Source of the DNA: CAYONP01 sp964405335
GTDB lineage: Bacteria > Armatimonadota > UBA10988
Direction of reading: 5' to 3'
Assembly: GCA_964405335.1 (NCBI GenBank)
Contig: CAYONP010000074.1
Coordinates: forward strand, 1-30,789
Length of the DNA stretch: 30,789 bases
The notes beneath the pieces are model-generated. The model saw nothing but the letters and a program-made list of their open reading frames with translations, did no database searches and had not been told where the DNA came from. Both the position numbers and the translations under genes were made by a program. Below are positions 7,250 through 15,315 of the stretch, in pieces; within the stretch, counting starts at the first letter, position 1; the number at the start of each line of letters is the position of its first letter.

Positions 7250-7981
7250 TTACGCCGCCGCGTCCAGGTACTCGAAGATCACGACGGCGGCGTCGAGATC
7301 GCCGGTGGTCGCACCGGTCACCAGATCGACCGTGACAGCCTCGCCGGCCGCGGCCGAGTTGTCGGTGAAGGTGCTCGTCTGCTCGTCGCCGTCGAGGGTC
7401 AACGCCGACATCGCAGCCGAACCAGCGAACTTCAACTGCGCGGTCGCGAGGACGGTGGTGCCGCTGAGGACGTGGAGCCGGATGGGTATCCACTGCCGGC
7501 CGGTCGCCGGCGCGCCCAGTTTGACCACCACCGTCGCGCCGTCGGCCTGGTCGGCCAGCGGGCCGACGTGCTTGGCGGCGAACCGCAGCGTGCTCGCCTG
7601 CACTGCCGCCATGCCGAAGACCCAGATGTGGGTCGCACTCAGCGCCACGCAGACCGGCACGTAGTTGCCGCTCACGTCGGCGATGGGGCACATCCGACCG
7701 GCGGTGTCACTCAGGTAGTAGACCACGCCAGGCGTCAGGCCACTGAATCCGCCGACCACGCCCTGGTGGACCACGCGAACCGGATTCCCGGAAGCCGCGG
7801 CGTCGAGGATCAGAATCGCGTAGTCGGCATCCGCGTCACGGTCGGCCTTGACGATCAACCCGCTCGAGTTGATCTTGCCCCACATGCCGGCCGAGGCGAT
7901 GGCCTCGCCGGCGATGCCGGGCCGCTCCATCGTCTGCGCATTGCCGATGCTCGGCGCGGTCGGGAGGGCAGCATTGGACAT
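7250..7981 (-). CDS. Head decoration / fibre-like protein, 243 aa
   Basis: Lies between the scaffold and the major capsid protein, the usual place for a capsid decoration protein. The first 130 residues contain a beta-type segment (VVGGFSGLTPGVVYYLSDTAGR ... YVPVCVALSATHIWVFGM) of the kind seen in phage head-decoration and tail-fibre modules ('GLTPGVYYLsdt.G...p....g..v.vG.a.s...l.v'). The C-terminal 100 residues form a second beta-rich, Ala/Thr-rich domain. The start has AGGAGCAGAAC. Surface display on the capsid is inferred from position. Confidence 0.6.
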   Translation of the reverse strand: MSNAALPTAPSIGNAQTMERPGIAGEAIASAGMWGKINSSGLIVKADRDADADYAILILDAAASGNPVRVVHQGVVGGFSGLTPGVVYYLSDTAGRMCPIADVSGNYVPVCVALSATHIWVFGMAAVQASTLRFAAKHVGPLADQADGATVVVKLGAPATGRQWIPIRLHVLSGTTVLATAQLKFAGSAAMSALTLDGDEQTSTFTDNSAAAGEAVTVDLVTGATTGDLDAAVVIFEYLDAAA

Positions 7982-7990
7982 GTTCTGCTC

Positions 7991-8614
7991 CTAGTCAGTC
8001 TTGAACCCGTGAGCGGACAGACGTGAGGCGTAGGCGTTCTGCGCCGGCGCCTGCTGCTGCCGCCCGGTGGCGGCGCGCGTGCTCGGCGCCGCCTGGGCCG
8101 TCTGCGAGTCAACCAGGAACGGGTTGGCCTCGGCGGTCGCCTTGGCCAGTGCGTCGTAGTCGATCTCGCCGTCATCGGGCCAGTCGGTCAGGCGCAGAGC
8201 CTTCTCGGCTAGGTCGCGAACGCCGACCTTGGCCAGCGCGGCGAGGTAGCTCGTCCGCCGTTCCAGCTCGGCCGCCTTGGCTTCCGCCGCGGCGCGAGCC
8301 GACTGCTCGGCAGCCAACTGCTCGGCGAGCTTCTCGGCCTCGGACTTCTCGGCCTCGACCTTCTCGCGGTGGGCCTTGATGATGGCCTCGGCATCGTCCA
8401 TCCGCTCAACCCCGAGCCGCTTCAGCGTCGCCGCGTCACGAGTGGTGCGGTCGCGCTTCAGTCGCTCGTCGACGATGCGGTTGATCTCTGCCTGGCGCTC
8501 AGCCTCGGCGTCGGCTGCCGGCTCCTGCGTCGTCGCCGGCGGCTCGACCGTGCTGGTCGCCACGCCATTGGCCAGTGCGTCCTCTGCCACGCCCTGCTCC
8601 GTCTGGTCCGCCAC
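7991..8614 (-). CDS. Capsid scaffolding protein, 207 aa
   Basis: A highly charged, low-complexity helical protein with an acidic, Ala/Pro/Thr-rich N-terminus, a long heptad-rich coiled coil (residues about 75-125, EKSEAEKLAEQLAAEQSARA...), a short folded region, and a polar C-terminus with Gln/Arg/Ala. This is the standard look of a phage scaffold that guides capsid assembly. It starts at GTG 8614 behind GGGAGCAAGCA and opens the capsid gene block. A 113-nt gap upstream holds a palindrome and a possible promoter. Confidence 0.8.
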   Translation of the reverse strand: MADQTEQGVAEDALANGVATSTVEPPATTQEPAADAEAERQAEINRIVDERLKRDRTTRDAATLKRLGVERMDDAEAIIKAHREKVEAEKSEAEKLAEQLAAEQSARAAAEAKAAELERRTSYLAALAKVGVRDLAEKALRLTDWPDDGEIDYDALAKATAEANPFLVDSQTAQAAPSTRAATGRQQQAPAQNAYASRLSAHGFKTD

Positions 8615-8654
8615 TGCTTGCTCCCGCCGTTACCGCCGGCGTGCGCGTACAGAG

Positions 8655-8660
8655 AGCATA
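8655..8660 (-). promoter_or_regulatory. Possible -10 box (TATGCT) upstream of the scaffold gene
   Basis: Read leftward, TATGCT matches 4 of 6 bases of a sigma70-type -10 box and would start transcription about 34 nt before the scaffold GTG. The -35 region at the right spacing is poor. A 20-nt palindrome lies 40 nt upstream, and the same palindrome lies 38 nt upstream of a TATGCT near the portal gene. A weak -35 with a conserved upstream palindrome would suit an activator-dependent late promoter. Inference only. Confidence 0.35.
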
Positions 8661-8700
8661 GGACGGGCAGACGTCCCGCAGTCGGGTGTCAATAGGGCAG

Positions 8701-8720
8701 GCGTCACGATTGTGACGTGG
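8701..8720. repeat. 20-nt palindromic element, copy 1 (upstream of scaffold)
   Basis: On the minus strand this reads CCACGTCACAATCGTGACGC, with perfect arms CGTCAC / GTGACG around a 4-nt centre. The identical 20-mer occurs on the plus strand at 13888-13907, upstream of the portal gene. Both copies lie between a leftward stop codon and the next leftward start. It is likely a binding site for a phage regulator; no T-run follows it, so it does not look like a terminator. Confidence 0.6.
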
Positions 8721-8727
8721 CGGTCGG

Positions 8728-9276
8728 TTACTCGTAGTAGACGATTTGCTCGCGGGTGAGCCGGAAGGTCCGCCGCCACGGCCGGCGGTACGGCCAGCCG
8801 AGTGGCGGGAAGGCGCCGAAGATGGGATGCTCGGGTACGTCCCAGGGCATTCCAGCGTTGAGGATGACGTTCTGCCACTCGGCCTCGGCCTCGAACTCCG
8901 GGCTGTTCACCGCGTAGCGCGGCGCCGTGCCGTCCCAGAGCATCGTCAGGTTCGCCAGGCCGCGACCATAGGCCGCTCGTTTGAAGGCAAGACCACGCTC
9001 CGTGGTCGGCTTCCGCGGCTGCGCCATCCGGTCGCCGAGGAAGCGCACCCAGAAGCGACGCAAGCCCTCGGACTGAAGACCGTCCAGCAGCCGGTCAACC
9101 TCGTTGCGGAAGGCGTCACCCTCAGTCGCCTCCCAGATGACCCGATGCTCTACGTCGGAATCGAACGGCATCGTGTCGTACAGCACTCGCAGCCGCGTGT
9201 CGGCTGCGTCGTCGGCCGGGCCAATCTTGGTGATCTGCGGCTGCTCGCCGTAGATGTCGCCGGGCTGATCAGCCAT
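8728..9276 (-). CDS. Unknown protein overlapping the MuF toxin gene; candidate partner or immunity protein, 182 aa
   Basis: The start is ATG 9276, 8 nt inside the end of the giant MuF gene, so the two are translationally coupled. The frame is open further upstream to 9615, but that part is the shadow of the MuF gene. The protein is acidic in the first half (IGPADDAADTRLRVLYDTMP), then has a helical region (FRNEVDRLLDGLQSEGLRRF) and a basic aromatic C-terminus (WPYRRPWRRTFRLTREQIVY). I recognise no family. In MuF polymorphic toxin loci the gene directly downstream often encodes the immunity protein; a head accessory protein is the main alternative. Confidence 0.55.
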   Translation of the reverse strand: MADQPGDIYGEQPQITKIGPADDAADTRLRVLYDTMPFDSDVEHRVIWEATEGDAFRNEVDRLLDGLQSEGLRRFWVRFLGDRMAQPRKPTTERGLAFKRAAYGRGLANLTMLWDGTAPRYAVNSPEFEAEAEWQNVILNAGMPWDVPEHPIFGAFPPLGWPYRRPWRRTFRLTREQIVYYE

Positions 9277-12200
9277 GCGGGTTCGTCTCCTCGCAGTAGA
9301 CCATGGTCTTTCGGATCCCATTATACGGGTCGGTGACCACATCGATCCGAACCACTTTGAGCTTGCTATCCTGCCCGACGATGACCTCGTGCTCGTGGTA
9401 GTAGTCGGACACCCCACGGATGCTGGCCCCACGGGTGTTGCGCATGATGACCACCACCGTGTCACGGTTGAAGTACGTAGTGATGGCCGTCGAGAACGAC
9501 TCGCAGCGAGCAGGGCTGAACGTGTCTCCCACGGCCAACCCCCGGCCGTCCTCGTGTTCGTACCAGCCGAGATCCCCGGCACGGGCGCCATGCGGCGCGT
9601 TGATGCCCCGGACAATCAGGCCGTCCCAACCAGGCATCCGATCGAGCCACTTCTGGACCTTGACGTTGACCTCTGGGCTCCGGTAGCCCGACCTCGAGTA
9701 GGACGAAACCCCGATCAGCATCTCGTCCAGCTCTTCATCCTCGACATCGGGGAAGTTGCCCGCGCTTCGCACCAACCGCTGCGCACGCGCCGTGAGCGTG
9801 CCGCGGTACGGAGTGTCGACTGCCCAATGGTCAGTCGCGGAGTAGGCTCGCGAACCAAGGTGGCCGTCGTCCTGGTCGTCGATGCCGTTTGTCAGCCGGC
9901 TCTTGACCTGGGCCAACGCCTCGTCTGGGGCATGGTCCGTCGGCCGGTCACGCCACGTGCCAACCTGGGGGTGCGCTGTGCGGCCACCGGTCCCGAGCGT
10001 CACCGGCTTGTCGCCGGGCGCAAGTCCAGCCTTGCGTGCAGCCTTGTGCCGCTGGTCCCGCTCGATCACACCGTCGGCCCACTCGAGCATGTACTCGCGG
10101 CGCTCGATCAGGCCCATGGAGACAGCCTGGCGCTGCTCCGACGTGAACCCGACCTCGCCGATCAGTTGGCCAAGCTCTCGGTTGCTCAGCCCCTTGAGCC
10201 GCTTGCGAATGGCGCGGGCCAGGTTGAGATCGGTGATGTCCCCGAACACCGACGGCGCGGTCGGGTTCACCGTGCCGGTTCGCAGCGTTGTTAGCTCGGC
10301 CGGGAAGTCGGCGAAGTCACCCGGCTTCAGATCGCCCTGCGCTCGCCACAGCAGCCCCCCACCGTGGTCGACAACGACCAGCTTCCCGTCAGCGTTGAGC
10401 AGCAGGTTGTCGTACCCGAGGCCGACCACATCCCAGTTGCGGGTCAGCACCGCGTGAACCAGATGGTCGGTCCGCTCCGCCCGACCGCGCTTCTTCAGCC
10501 CGAGCTGGCCAAGGGCGGTGAGCGGCTGTTCCTCCGACGCGATGCCAACACTGCCATCTGGCAACACAACCCGCCGACCACCCGTCGACGGCAGGCCCAT
10601 GCGCTCCGAGAGCCGGCGCCCGAGGAGGTCGGCCGCGACTTGGCCGCTGCTGTTCGGGAACTTGACGTAGTGCCGCTTCCCCTGCTCGTCCTCGTACCAG
10701 CCGGCAGGGTTCGAGCCCGCCGCACCGCCGACGCGTCGGAGCCGACCGTCGTCGAGGTCAATCCACTCCGGCGGAGTGACCGCTTGCTGCTCACGACGTG
10801 GCGCGTCGAGCTGGGGCTCGGGCATCACTGGCGGTGCTGGCGGGGCAGGTGATTTCGCCTTCTTCGGCTTCTTCGGCACCGTCACCACAGGCGCCGGCGG
10901 CGGCTCGACCTTCGGCTGTGGCGGCGACAGGTCGTAAGTCGCCTCGCCGGCCAGGAGCTTCTTGCGCTCGGTCAACGCCGCCTCGAGGATCTTCAGGTCG
11001 CGTACTCGGCCGGCGGTGTTGCTCGAGAGCTTGATCCGTTCGACCGCCTCCTCCGGTGTCAACCACTCGACCGCCTCAGTCTCCCAGTGCATCGCCTTCG
11101 GGTCATGGTGGACAGCCCGAGCAACGAAGAAGTGGCTGGTGCTCGACCCACTCGAGAAGCCACCGCGAAGCAGACCGACCGTCTCAATGGTGTAACCGGT
11201 CTCCTCGGCCACCTCACGCACCGCCGTGTCGATTGGGTGGTCGCCCGCTGCCTGCTTGCCCTTCGGCCAGGTCCAGGCATAGCCACCGAACTCGTTGGTC
11301 GGCCGACGGAGCAGAACGCGGCCCTGGTCATCAAAGACCACGGCACCGTAGGCTGCATCCTCCTGCCGCGGACCAAACAGCTCCGGAGTGTGCAGGTCGG
11401 CGCCATGAAACGCGCCATCGAGCAGCGGCAGCGCCGACCACTTCGGGCCGGCCAATGGCGGCGGAGGAAGGAACGCCCCCGGCCCGATACCCAGCCCCTC
11501 CTCGGTGTCGATGTCGATCTTCCCCGGCGAACGGGGCAACGGCCGCGCGAGGTCATCCGGCACGCCGGTCGGCAACTCAGGCAGCGTCGGCAGCGTCGGC
11601 AGACCGGTCGGTGAAAGCAACCCACCGGTCTCGCCGCCGAAGACGCTGAACTCGGTCGCCGGCTCGAGCGAGCAGAGGCAGTTGCCGTGGCACTGGTCGG
11701 ACCCGTCGCCAGGCCACCCGCCGGCCTCGGCCAGGTATGCCTGGAGGTTGGCATAGATCTTCACCTTGCCGGGACAGGTCAGGCAGTGGTTCTCGAACGC
11801 GGTCAATACCCGGCTCACCGGCTGGCCCTCGAACCGCGCCGCGCTGCCTATCTGGCCGGCAGCTCGCACCAACCCACGGCTCCCTTGGCCGGCCCACGCC
11901 GCCGCCTGTGCCGGCGATACCTCCTCGTCGGCCAGCTTCTCGGCCAGGGCATCGAACCGCGCCTCCATCCGCCGCTGTGCCTCGGACAGCCGGCGCCAGG
12001 TCAGCTCGTTGGCCAGTGGGTTGCCGCCGTACTGCGCCATCGCCGCGGCGAGCAGTGCCGGGCCAGCTCGCTCCTTGAGCTTCTCTCGCCACTCGTCGAG
12101 CGTCAGTTCACCGGAGGTAACGCGGCCGGTAAGGTCGGCCGCATAGTCGCGCCAGGTGTCGGCCAGCATCCCCACCGCGCCGCTGCGGGCCCGGGCCGAG

Positions 12201-12355
12201 CCGTCGGCCCAGGGGTTGGCACGAGCGTCGATGAAGCCGTGCAGCCGCGGCGGGAGGGTCTTCTCGAAGTCAGCCCACAGTGTCGCAGCCGGCCGGCGCC
12301 AGTCTGCAAAGCGCTTATCAGGTTCGATGCCGTCGTAGCTGAGACCCGACGGCAT
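9269..12355 (-). CDS. Giant MuF-like minor head protein with NUDIX, kinase-like and ADP-ribosyltransferase domains, 1028 aa
   Basis: Domain order. Residues 1-240: SPP1 gp7/MuF-like minor head region with a Cys/His cluster (C191, C194, C222, H223, C226, C228). Residues about 330-460: NUDIX hydrolase, with box G366-x5-D372-x7-R380-E-V-x-E384-E385-x-G387, i.e. Asp in place of the first Glu, and a WTWPKGK lead-in. Residues about 470-525: Pro/Lys linker. Residues about 530-760: kinase-like domain with K565, a D642...N650 catalytic-loop-like pair and D663-H-G. Residues about 800-1010: ADP-ribosyltransferase with R916 (LIVRGI), SFST at 953-956 and E988-x-E990. It follows the portal gene directly, the usual MuF position. 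MuF proteins are packaged in virions, so these enzymes may be injected with the DNA. Toxin function is inferred from architecture. Confidence 0.8.
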   Translation of the reverse strand: MPSGLSYDGIEPDKRFADWRRPAATLWADFEKTLPPRLHGFIDARANPWADGSARARSGAVGMLADTWRDYAADLTGRVTSGELTLDEWREKLKERAGPALLAAAMAQYGGNPLANELTWRRLSEAQRRMEARFDALAEKLADEEVSPAQAAAWAGQGSRGLVRAAGQIGSAARFEGQPVSRVLTAFENHCLTCPGKVKIYANLQAYLAEAGGWPGDGSDQCHGNCLCSLEPATEFSVFGGETGGLLSPTGLPTLPTLPELPTGVPDDLARPLPRSPGKIDIDTEEGLGIGPGAFLPPPPLAGPKWSALPLLDGAFHGADLHTPELFGPRQEDAAYGAVVFDDQGRVLLRRPTNEFGGYAWTWPKGKQAAGDHPIDTAVREVAEETGYTIETVGLLRGGFSSGSSTSHFFVARAVHHDPKAMHWETEAVEWLTPEEAVERIKLSSNTAGRVRDLKILEAALTERKKLLAGEATYDLSPPQPKVEPPPAPVVTVPKKPKKAKSPAPPAPPVMPEPQLDAPRREQQAVTPPEWIDLDDGRLRRVGGAAGSNPAGWYEDEQGKRHYVKFPNSSGQVAADLLGRRLSERMGLPSTGGRRVVLPDGSVGIASEEQPLTALGQLGLKKRGRAERTDHLVHAVLTRNWDVVGLGYDNLLLNADGKLVVVDHGGGLLWRAQGDLKPGDFADFPAELTTLRTGTVNPTAPSVFGDITDLNLARAIRKRLKGLSNRELGQLIGEVGFTSEQRQAVSMGLIERREYMLEWADGVIERDQRHKAARKAGLAPGDKPVTLGTGGRTAHPQVGTWRDRPTDHAPDEALAQVKSRLTNGIDDQDDGHLGSRAYSATDHWAVDTPYRGTLTARAQRLVRSAGNFPDVEDEELDEMLIGVSSYSRSGYRSPEVNVKVQKWLDRMPGWDGLIVRGINAPHGARAGDLGWYEHEDGRGLAVGDTFSPARCESFSTAITTYFNRDTVVVIMRNTRGASIRGVSDYYHEHEVIVGQDSKLKVVRIDVVTDPYNGIRKTMVYCEETNPHG

Positions 12356-12357
12356 GG

Positions 12358-13827
12358 CTACTCACCTGCGGCCTCGACAGCGCTTAGCCGCAGGGCCGAC
12401 ACAGAGCTGCTCTCTTCGTCCCAGGCGAGCTTCTGGTCCGGCGTCATCCCGAGCACAGCCGCCTGGTGCTCGCGCGGCAGCCCGAGCTGCTGCATCGCCA
12501 TGACGTTCTGCAGGTCTTCGGCGAGGGTCGTGTAGGACAACGACTGCCAGACAGGCAGCACTTCCGACGGCTCCATACCGAGCATCCGCTGCCACAGCTC
12601 GAACAGGCGGATGAAACCGACGCCCCATCGCTCCTGGTACCGCTCAACCTTGTCCCGGAACGGCGCCGTGGTGATGCGCAGGGCAGCGCCGGATGGATAG
12701 ACCGTGCCGCTGGCCCGCCACGGTAGCACGAAGGTCGAGGTACGGGCCAGCATCAACATCATCTCGACCCGCAGCTTGAGCGCCTCCATCAAAGCCGACA
12801 AGTCGCTCGGCGGCAGTGTGCCGACCTGCCCCTTGCGCTCGTCGCTCAGGCTCTGGAACTCGATCGCGACGCCGGGGACCAGGTAGATCGGCTCCGACTG
12901 GCTCTTCCCCGTCGTGCCACCCATCATCGGCCGGCAATCGATGGTGTAGGCGATGCGCAGGCTGTCGACCCGTGCCGCCTGGGCCAGGTCGAGCGCGGCG
13001 GCGTTGACCAGCCGCTGCGGGTCTTCGAGGTCGGATAGCTCGCCGCCACTCGGTGCAACGAACGGCACCACCGGCATCCCGAACGGCCACTCGTCACCTG
13101 GGGTGCCGGGCGCCACCTCGACCCACCGACCATCAACCTCGACCGCTTGGTACTCGGCCCGCCCTGGGTCGGTGATGAAGTGCCGGATCGCGGTCGTGTC
13201 GCTGAACGGGTCGAAAACGTACTCTGTCCGGATCATCCGGTCGAGGTAGTCGACCGCGGAGCGCCCCGGCATCCCGACCATCGACCGGAGGTGGTCGACC
13301 AGACGAACCAGCAGCGAGGTCCGCCGGTCCCGGACGAGGATCTCGCGCTCGTGTTTGATCGCAACCAGGATGGCGCCATCCGGGTCGACCGCCTTCACCT
13401 CGAGCCCGACCGTCCCGTCATAGGCCAGGTTGACCCACGCCGTCGGCTGGCCCTGGTCGTCGAAGTCGGCGATGAGGAACGCCTGGCCGTCGGCGGCCGC
13501 GGCGGTGAACAACCCCTCGGTACCGGCCGACAGCTCGCTCCGCTGCCAGCAGTCCCACACCTCGCCCGAAGCCTGGTCGTCGTCGGAGTTCACCGCTTCG
13601 AGGTTGAGCGGCGCGACCAACTCGTCGACCACCAGATTGGCCAGGTTGAGCGCGAAGGTCTCGCCGAGGATGTCGACCAGTGAGCCGTGCGTGGCTTTGG
13701 TCAGCCTGACCGGACAGCCCGCCAACACCGTCCGCCGCTGCTTGACCGTCTCGGCCTCGAGCACCTGCGCATAGCCGAGCAGGGACTCCATCCGCTCCCG
13801 GCCAATGCGAGCGGCGTCGACCACCAT
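12358..13827 (-). CDS. Portal protein, 489 aa
   Basis: Size, position between TerL and the MuF protein, and content all fit a SPP1 gp6-type portal, the dodecameric ring through which DNA enters the head. Visible blocks include an N-terminal helical region (RIGRERMESLLGYAQVLEAE), a central beta-rich region (DGQAFLIADFDDQGQPTAWV), and a helical wing/stem region (PSDLSALMEALKLRVEMMLM). The second ATG (13827) is chosen because GGTGGAG lies 6 nt upstream; an ATG at 13848 would add seven residues but has no ribosome site. The chosen site lies in a perfect hairpin (13831-13848). Confidence 0.8.
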   Translation of the reverse strand: MVVDAARIGRERMESLLGYAQVLEAETVKQRRTVLAGCPVRLTKATHGSLVDILGETFALNLANLVVDELVAPLNLEAVNSDDDQASGEVWDCWQRSELSAGTEGLFTAAAADGQAFLIADFDDQGQPTAWVNLAYDGTVGLEVKAVDPDGAILVAIKHEREILVRDRRTSLLVRLVDHLRSMVGMPGRSAVDYLDRMIRTEYVFDPFSDTTAIRHFITDPGRAEYQAVEVDGRWVEVAPGTPGDEWPFGMPVVPFVAPSGGELSDLEDPQRLVNAAALDLAQAARVDSLRIAYTIDCRPMMGGTTGKSQSEPIYLVPGVAIEFQSLSDERKGQVGTLPPSDLSALMEALKLRVEMMLMLARTSTFVLPWRASGTVYPSGAALRITTAPFRDKVERYQERWGVGFIRLFELWQRMLGMEPSEVLPVWQSLSYTTLAEDLQNVMAMQQLGLPREHQAAVLGMTPDQKLAWDEESSSVSALRLSAVEAAGE

Positions 13828-13830
13828 GCC

Positions 13831-13848
13831 ATGCTCCACCAGGAGCAT
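13831..13848 (-). promoter_or_regulatory. Perfect hairpin covering the portal ribosome binding site
   Basis: The leftward strand reads ATGCTCC-TGGT-GGAGCAT, a perfect 7-bp inverted repeat with a 4-nt loop. The downstream arm contains the GGAG of the portal ribosome site, and the upstream arm contains the alternative ATG. In a longer transcript from the terminase genes this could hide the ribosome site and limit portal synthesis. If instead transcription begins at the TATGCT that overlaps it, the hairpin would not form. Confidence 0.5.
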
Positions 13849-13849
13849 A
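13844..13849 (-). promoter_or_regulatory. Possible -10 box (TATGCT) upstream of the portal gene
   Basis: It is the same hexamer, at nearly the same distance (38 nt) from the same 20-nt palindrome, as in front of the scaffold gene. Against it: the expected start of transcription would leave a leader of only about 10 nt before the portal ATG and cut off part of the ribosome site. It is listed because of the parallel with the scaffold region. Confidence 0.25.
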
Positions 13850-13887
13850 GCCGTGCCGACGGCACGCGCAGGAGGTCAGCCGCCGGC

Positions 13888-13907
13888 CCACGTCACAATC
13901 GTGACGC
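13888..13907. repeat. 20-nt palindromic element, copy 2 (upstream of portal)
   Basis: Plus strand CCACGTCACAATCGTGACGC, identical to the minus strand of 8701-8720. It lies 8 nt after the TerL stop codon (13915-13917) and about 60 nt before the portal start. The duplication of a perfect palindrome at two gene-block borders suggests a shared regulator of late genes. Confidence 0.6.
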
Positions 13908-13914
13908 GCTGCGG

Positions 13915-15315
13915 TCAGGCGCGGATACCGCCGAGCCTGGCCCCAACCAGCGGGACGTTGGCCAACCAGTTGCCGCAGTGGACACAAGCGTCGTGGCGGT
14001 CGTCGTGCGCGCCGTAGGGGAAGCGGATCATCTCGGCGAGCAGCTCCTCGGCCCAAGGCTGGTCCGACGGGAAGTGCATCTTCCCAGCCTGGGCGTAGGG
14101 CGTCAGCTCGAGCGCCCGCAGCTCCTTGCTCACCTTCGGGACTACCGACTCGACCGGGCGACGGCGGCTGTCGCGCATCGTCTGCAGCAAGGCAATCCCG
14201 ACCCCCGCCTTCTCGATCAAGGCGACCTCGTGGTCCGGGCCACCGACACCGTACTCGACCGCTGCCACGAGCTGGTTGAACTCCATCCGCTGCCGGCCGG
14301 CGGTGTAGAACCAGAAGTGACCGTACTGGCTGACTCCACCACGGCACCAACCGGTGTAATCCGCATCGGCGCTCGTCGAGCTGGCCGTGTCCCAGGCCGT
14401 AACCGTGACCGGACACCACGGCGGGTCGCCGGTGTAGAACGCCTGCTCGAACCACTCGTAGCGCCAGATGACACCATCATCCGGCGTCGGATCGCAGAGG
14501 TACTGCGTTCGGAAGTCACGGTCACCGATGGCCACCCGCTGCTCATCGAGGAAGCGCAGCGGGAAGCGGTCCTCCCACAACGCCCGGCGAGCGTCGCCCT
14601 CGCCGCTGATCGCCGGCAGAGCCACGTAGCGCCAGCGGCCGCTGGCGTCGGCCATGTTGCGACCAACCAGGTCATGGTCGCCCCACCGCGTAGCCGTCAG
14701 CACGGCCCGCGTGTGGGCCTGCATCCTCACCCGCATTGTGCCGGTCCACCACGTCCACACCTCGCGCTGGTACGCCTCGCTCAGCGCCTGCTGCCAGTTC
14801 TGCACATAGTCGTCGATGAGGATCAGGTCGGCCGGATAGCCGGTACCCATGCCGATACCGAGGGCAATCAGGCTCGGCTCGTGCTCGGGTCGGCCGACGA
14901 ACCGCCACTGCGCGGCGCTGGCCGGCTCGACCAGCACCGCCTCGGGGAAGACCAGCCGTACCGGGCTGAGCGGGTCGCGGAACAGGTCACGCACCGCACC
15001 GGCGAGCACAGTGGCACGCGTGTGGTTGTAGCAGGCCAGCATGGCCGAGCGGATGGGCCCGAGCCCGGCAACGCAGCGGCCGAGGCACCACGCCAAGAAG
15101 AGCAGCGTGCAGAAGGTGGTCTTGCCGTGCTGCGGCGGGCCGCTGACGATGAGCCGATCTCCGTCGGTGGACTCGACCGGGGCCACCGCGCGGACAAACC
15201 GCCATTGGTGGTCGGCTACGAGGCCGCCGAGCACATACTCGGCGCAGAAGGCGCAGAAGGTCGCGAAGTCGTACCGCGCTCGATAGGCAGCCTCGCGCAC
15301 CGGGTCGGCGGTCAC
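13915..15315 (-). CDS. terL: Terminase large subunit, 466 aa
   Basis: This is the DNA-packaging motor and nuclease. Visible motifs: Walker A GPPQHGKT (59-66), Walker B LILIDD (164-169), ATPase coupling motif TATRW (207-211), and RNase H-like nuclease acids D309 (TAWDTASS), E368 (ALIEKAG) and D442 (HDDRHDA). The length is normal. It starts at GTG 15315, overlapping the TerS stop as GTGA. It would pump DNA through the portal encoded next. Confidence 0.93.
   Translation of the reverse strand: MTADPVREAAYRARYDFATFCAFCAEYVLGGLVADHQWRFVRAVAPVESTDGDRLIVSGPPQHGKTTFCTLLFLAWCLGRCVAGLGPIRSAMLACYNHTRATVLAGAVRDLFRDPLSPVRLVFPEAVLVEPASAAQWRFVGRPEHEPSLIALGIGMGTGYPADLILIDDYVQNWQQALSEAYQREVWTWWTGTMRVRMQAHTRAVLTATRWGDHDLVGRNMADASGRWRYVALPAISGEGDARRALWEDRFPLRFLDEQRVAIGDRDFRTQYLCDPTPDDGVIWRYEWFEQAFYTGDPPWCPVTVTAWDTASSTSADADYTGWCRGGVSQYGHFWFYTAGRQRMEFNQLVAAVEYGVGGPDHEVALIEKAGVGIALLQTMRDSRRRPVESVVPKVSKELRALELTPYAQAGKMHFPSDQPWAEELLAEMIRFPYGAHDDRHDACVHCGNWLANVPLVGARLGGIRA

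Noticed and set aside
5456..8026. Plus-strand open frame of 856 codons over the capsid block
   Set aside because: Antisense shadow of capsid, connector and decoration genes; low-complexity RR/HR-rich translation and no ribosome site.
8687..8692. Perfect TTGACA upstream of the scaffold gene as a -35 box
   Set aside because: The nearest -10-like hexamer (TATGCT) is 26 nt away, too far for a standard sigma70 promoter; kept only as part of the shared-palindrome observation.
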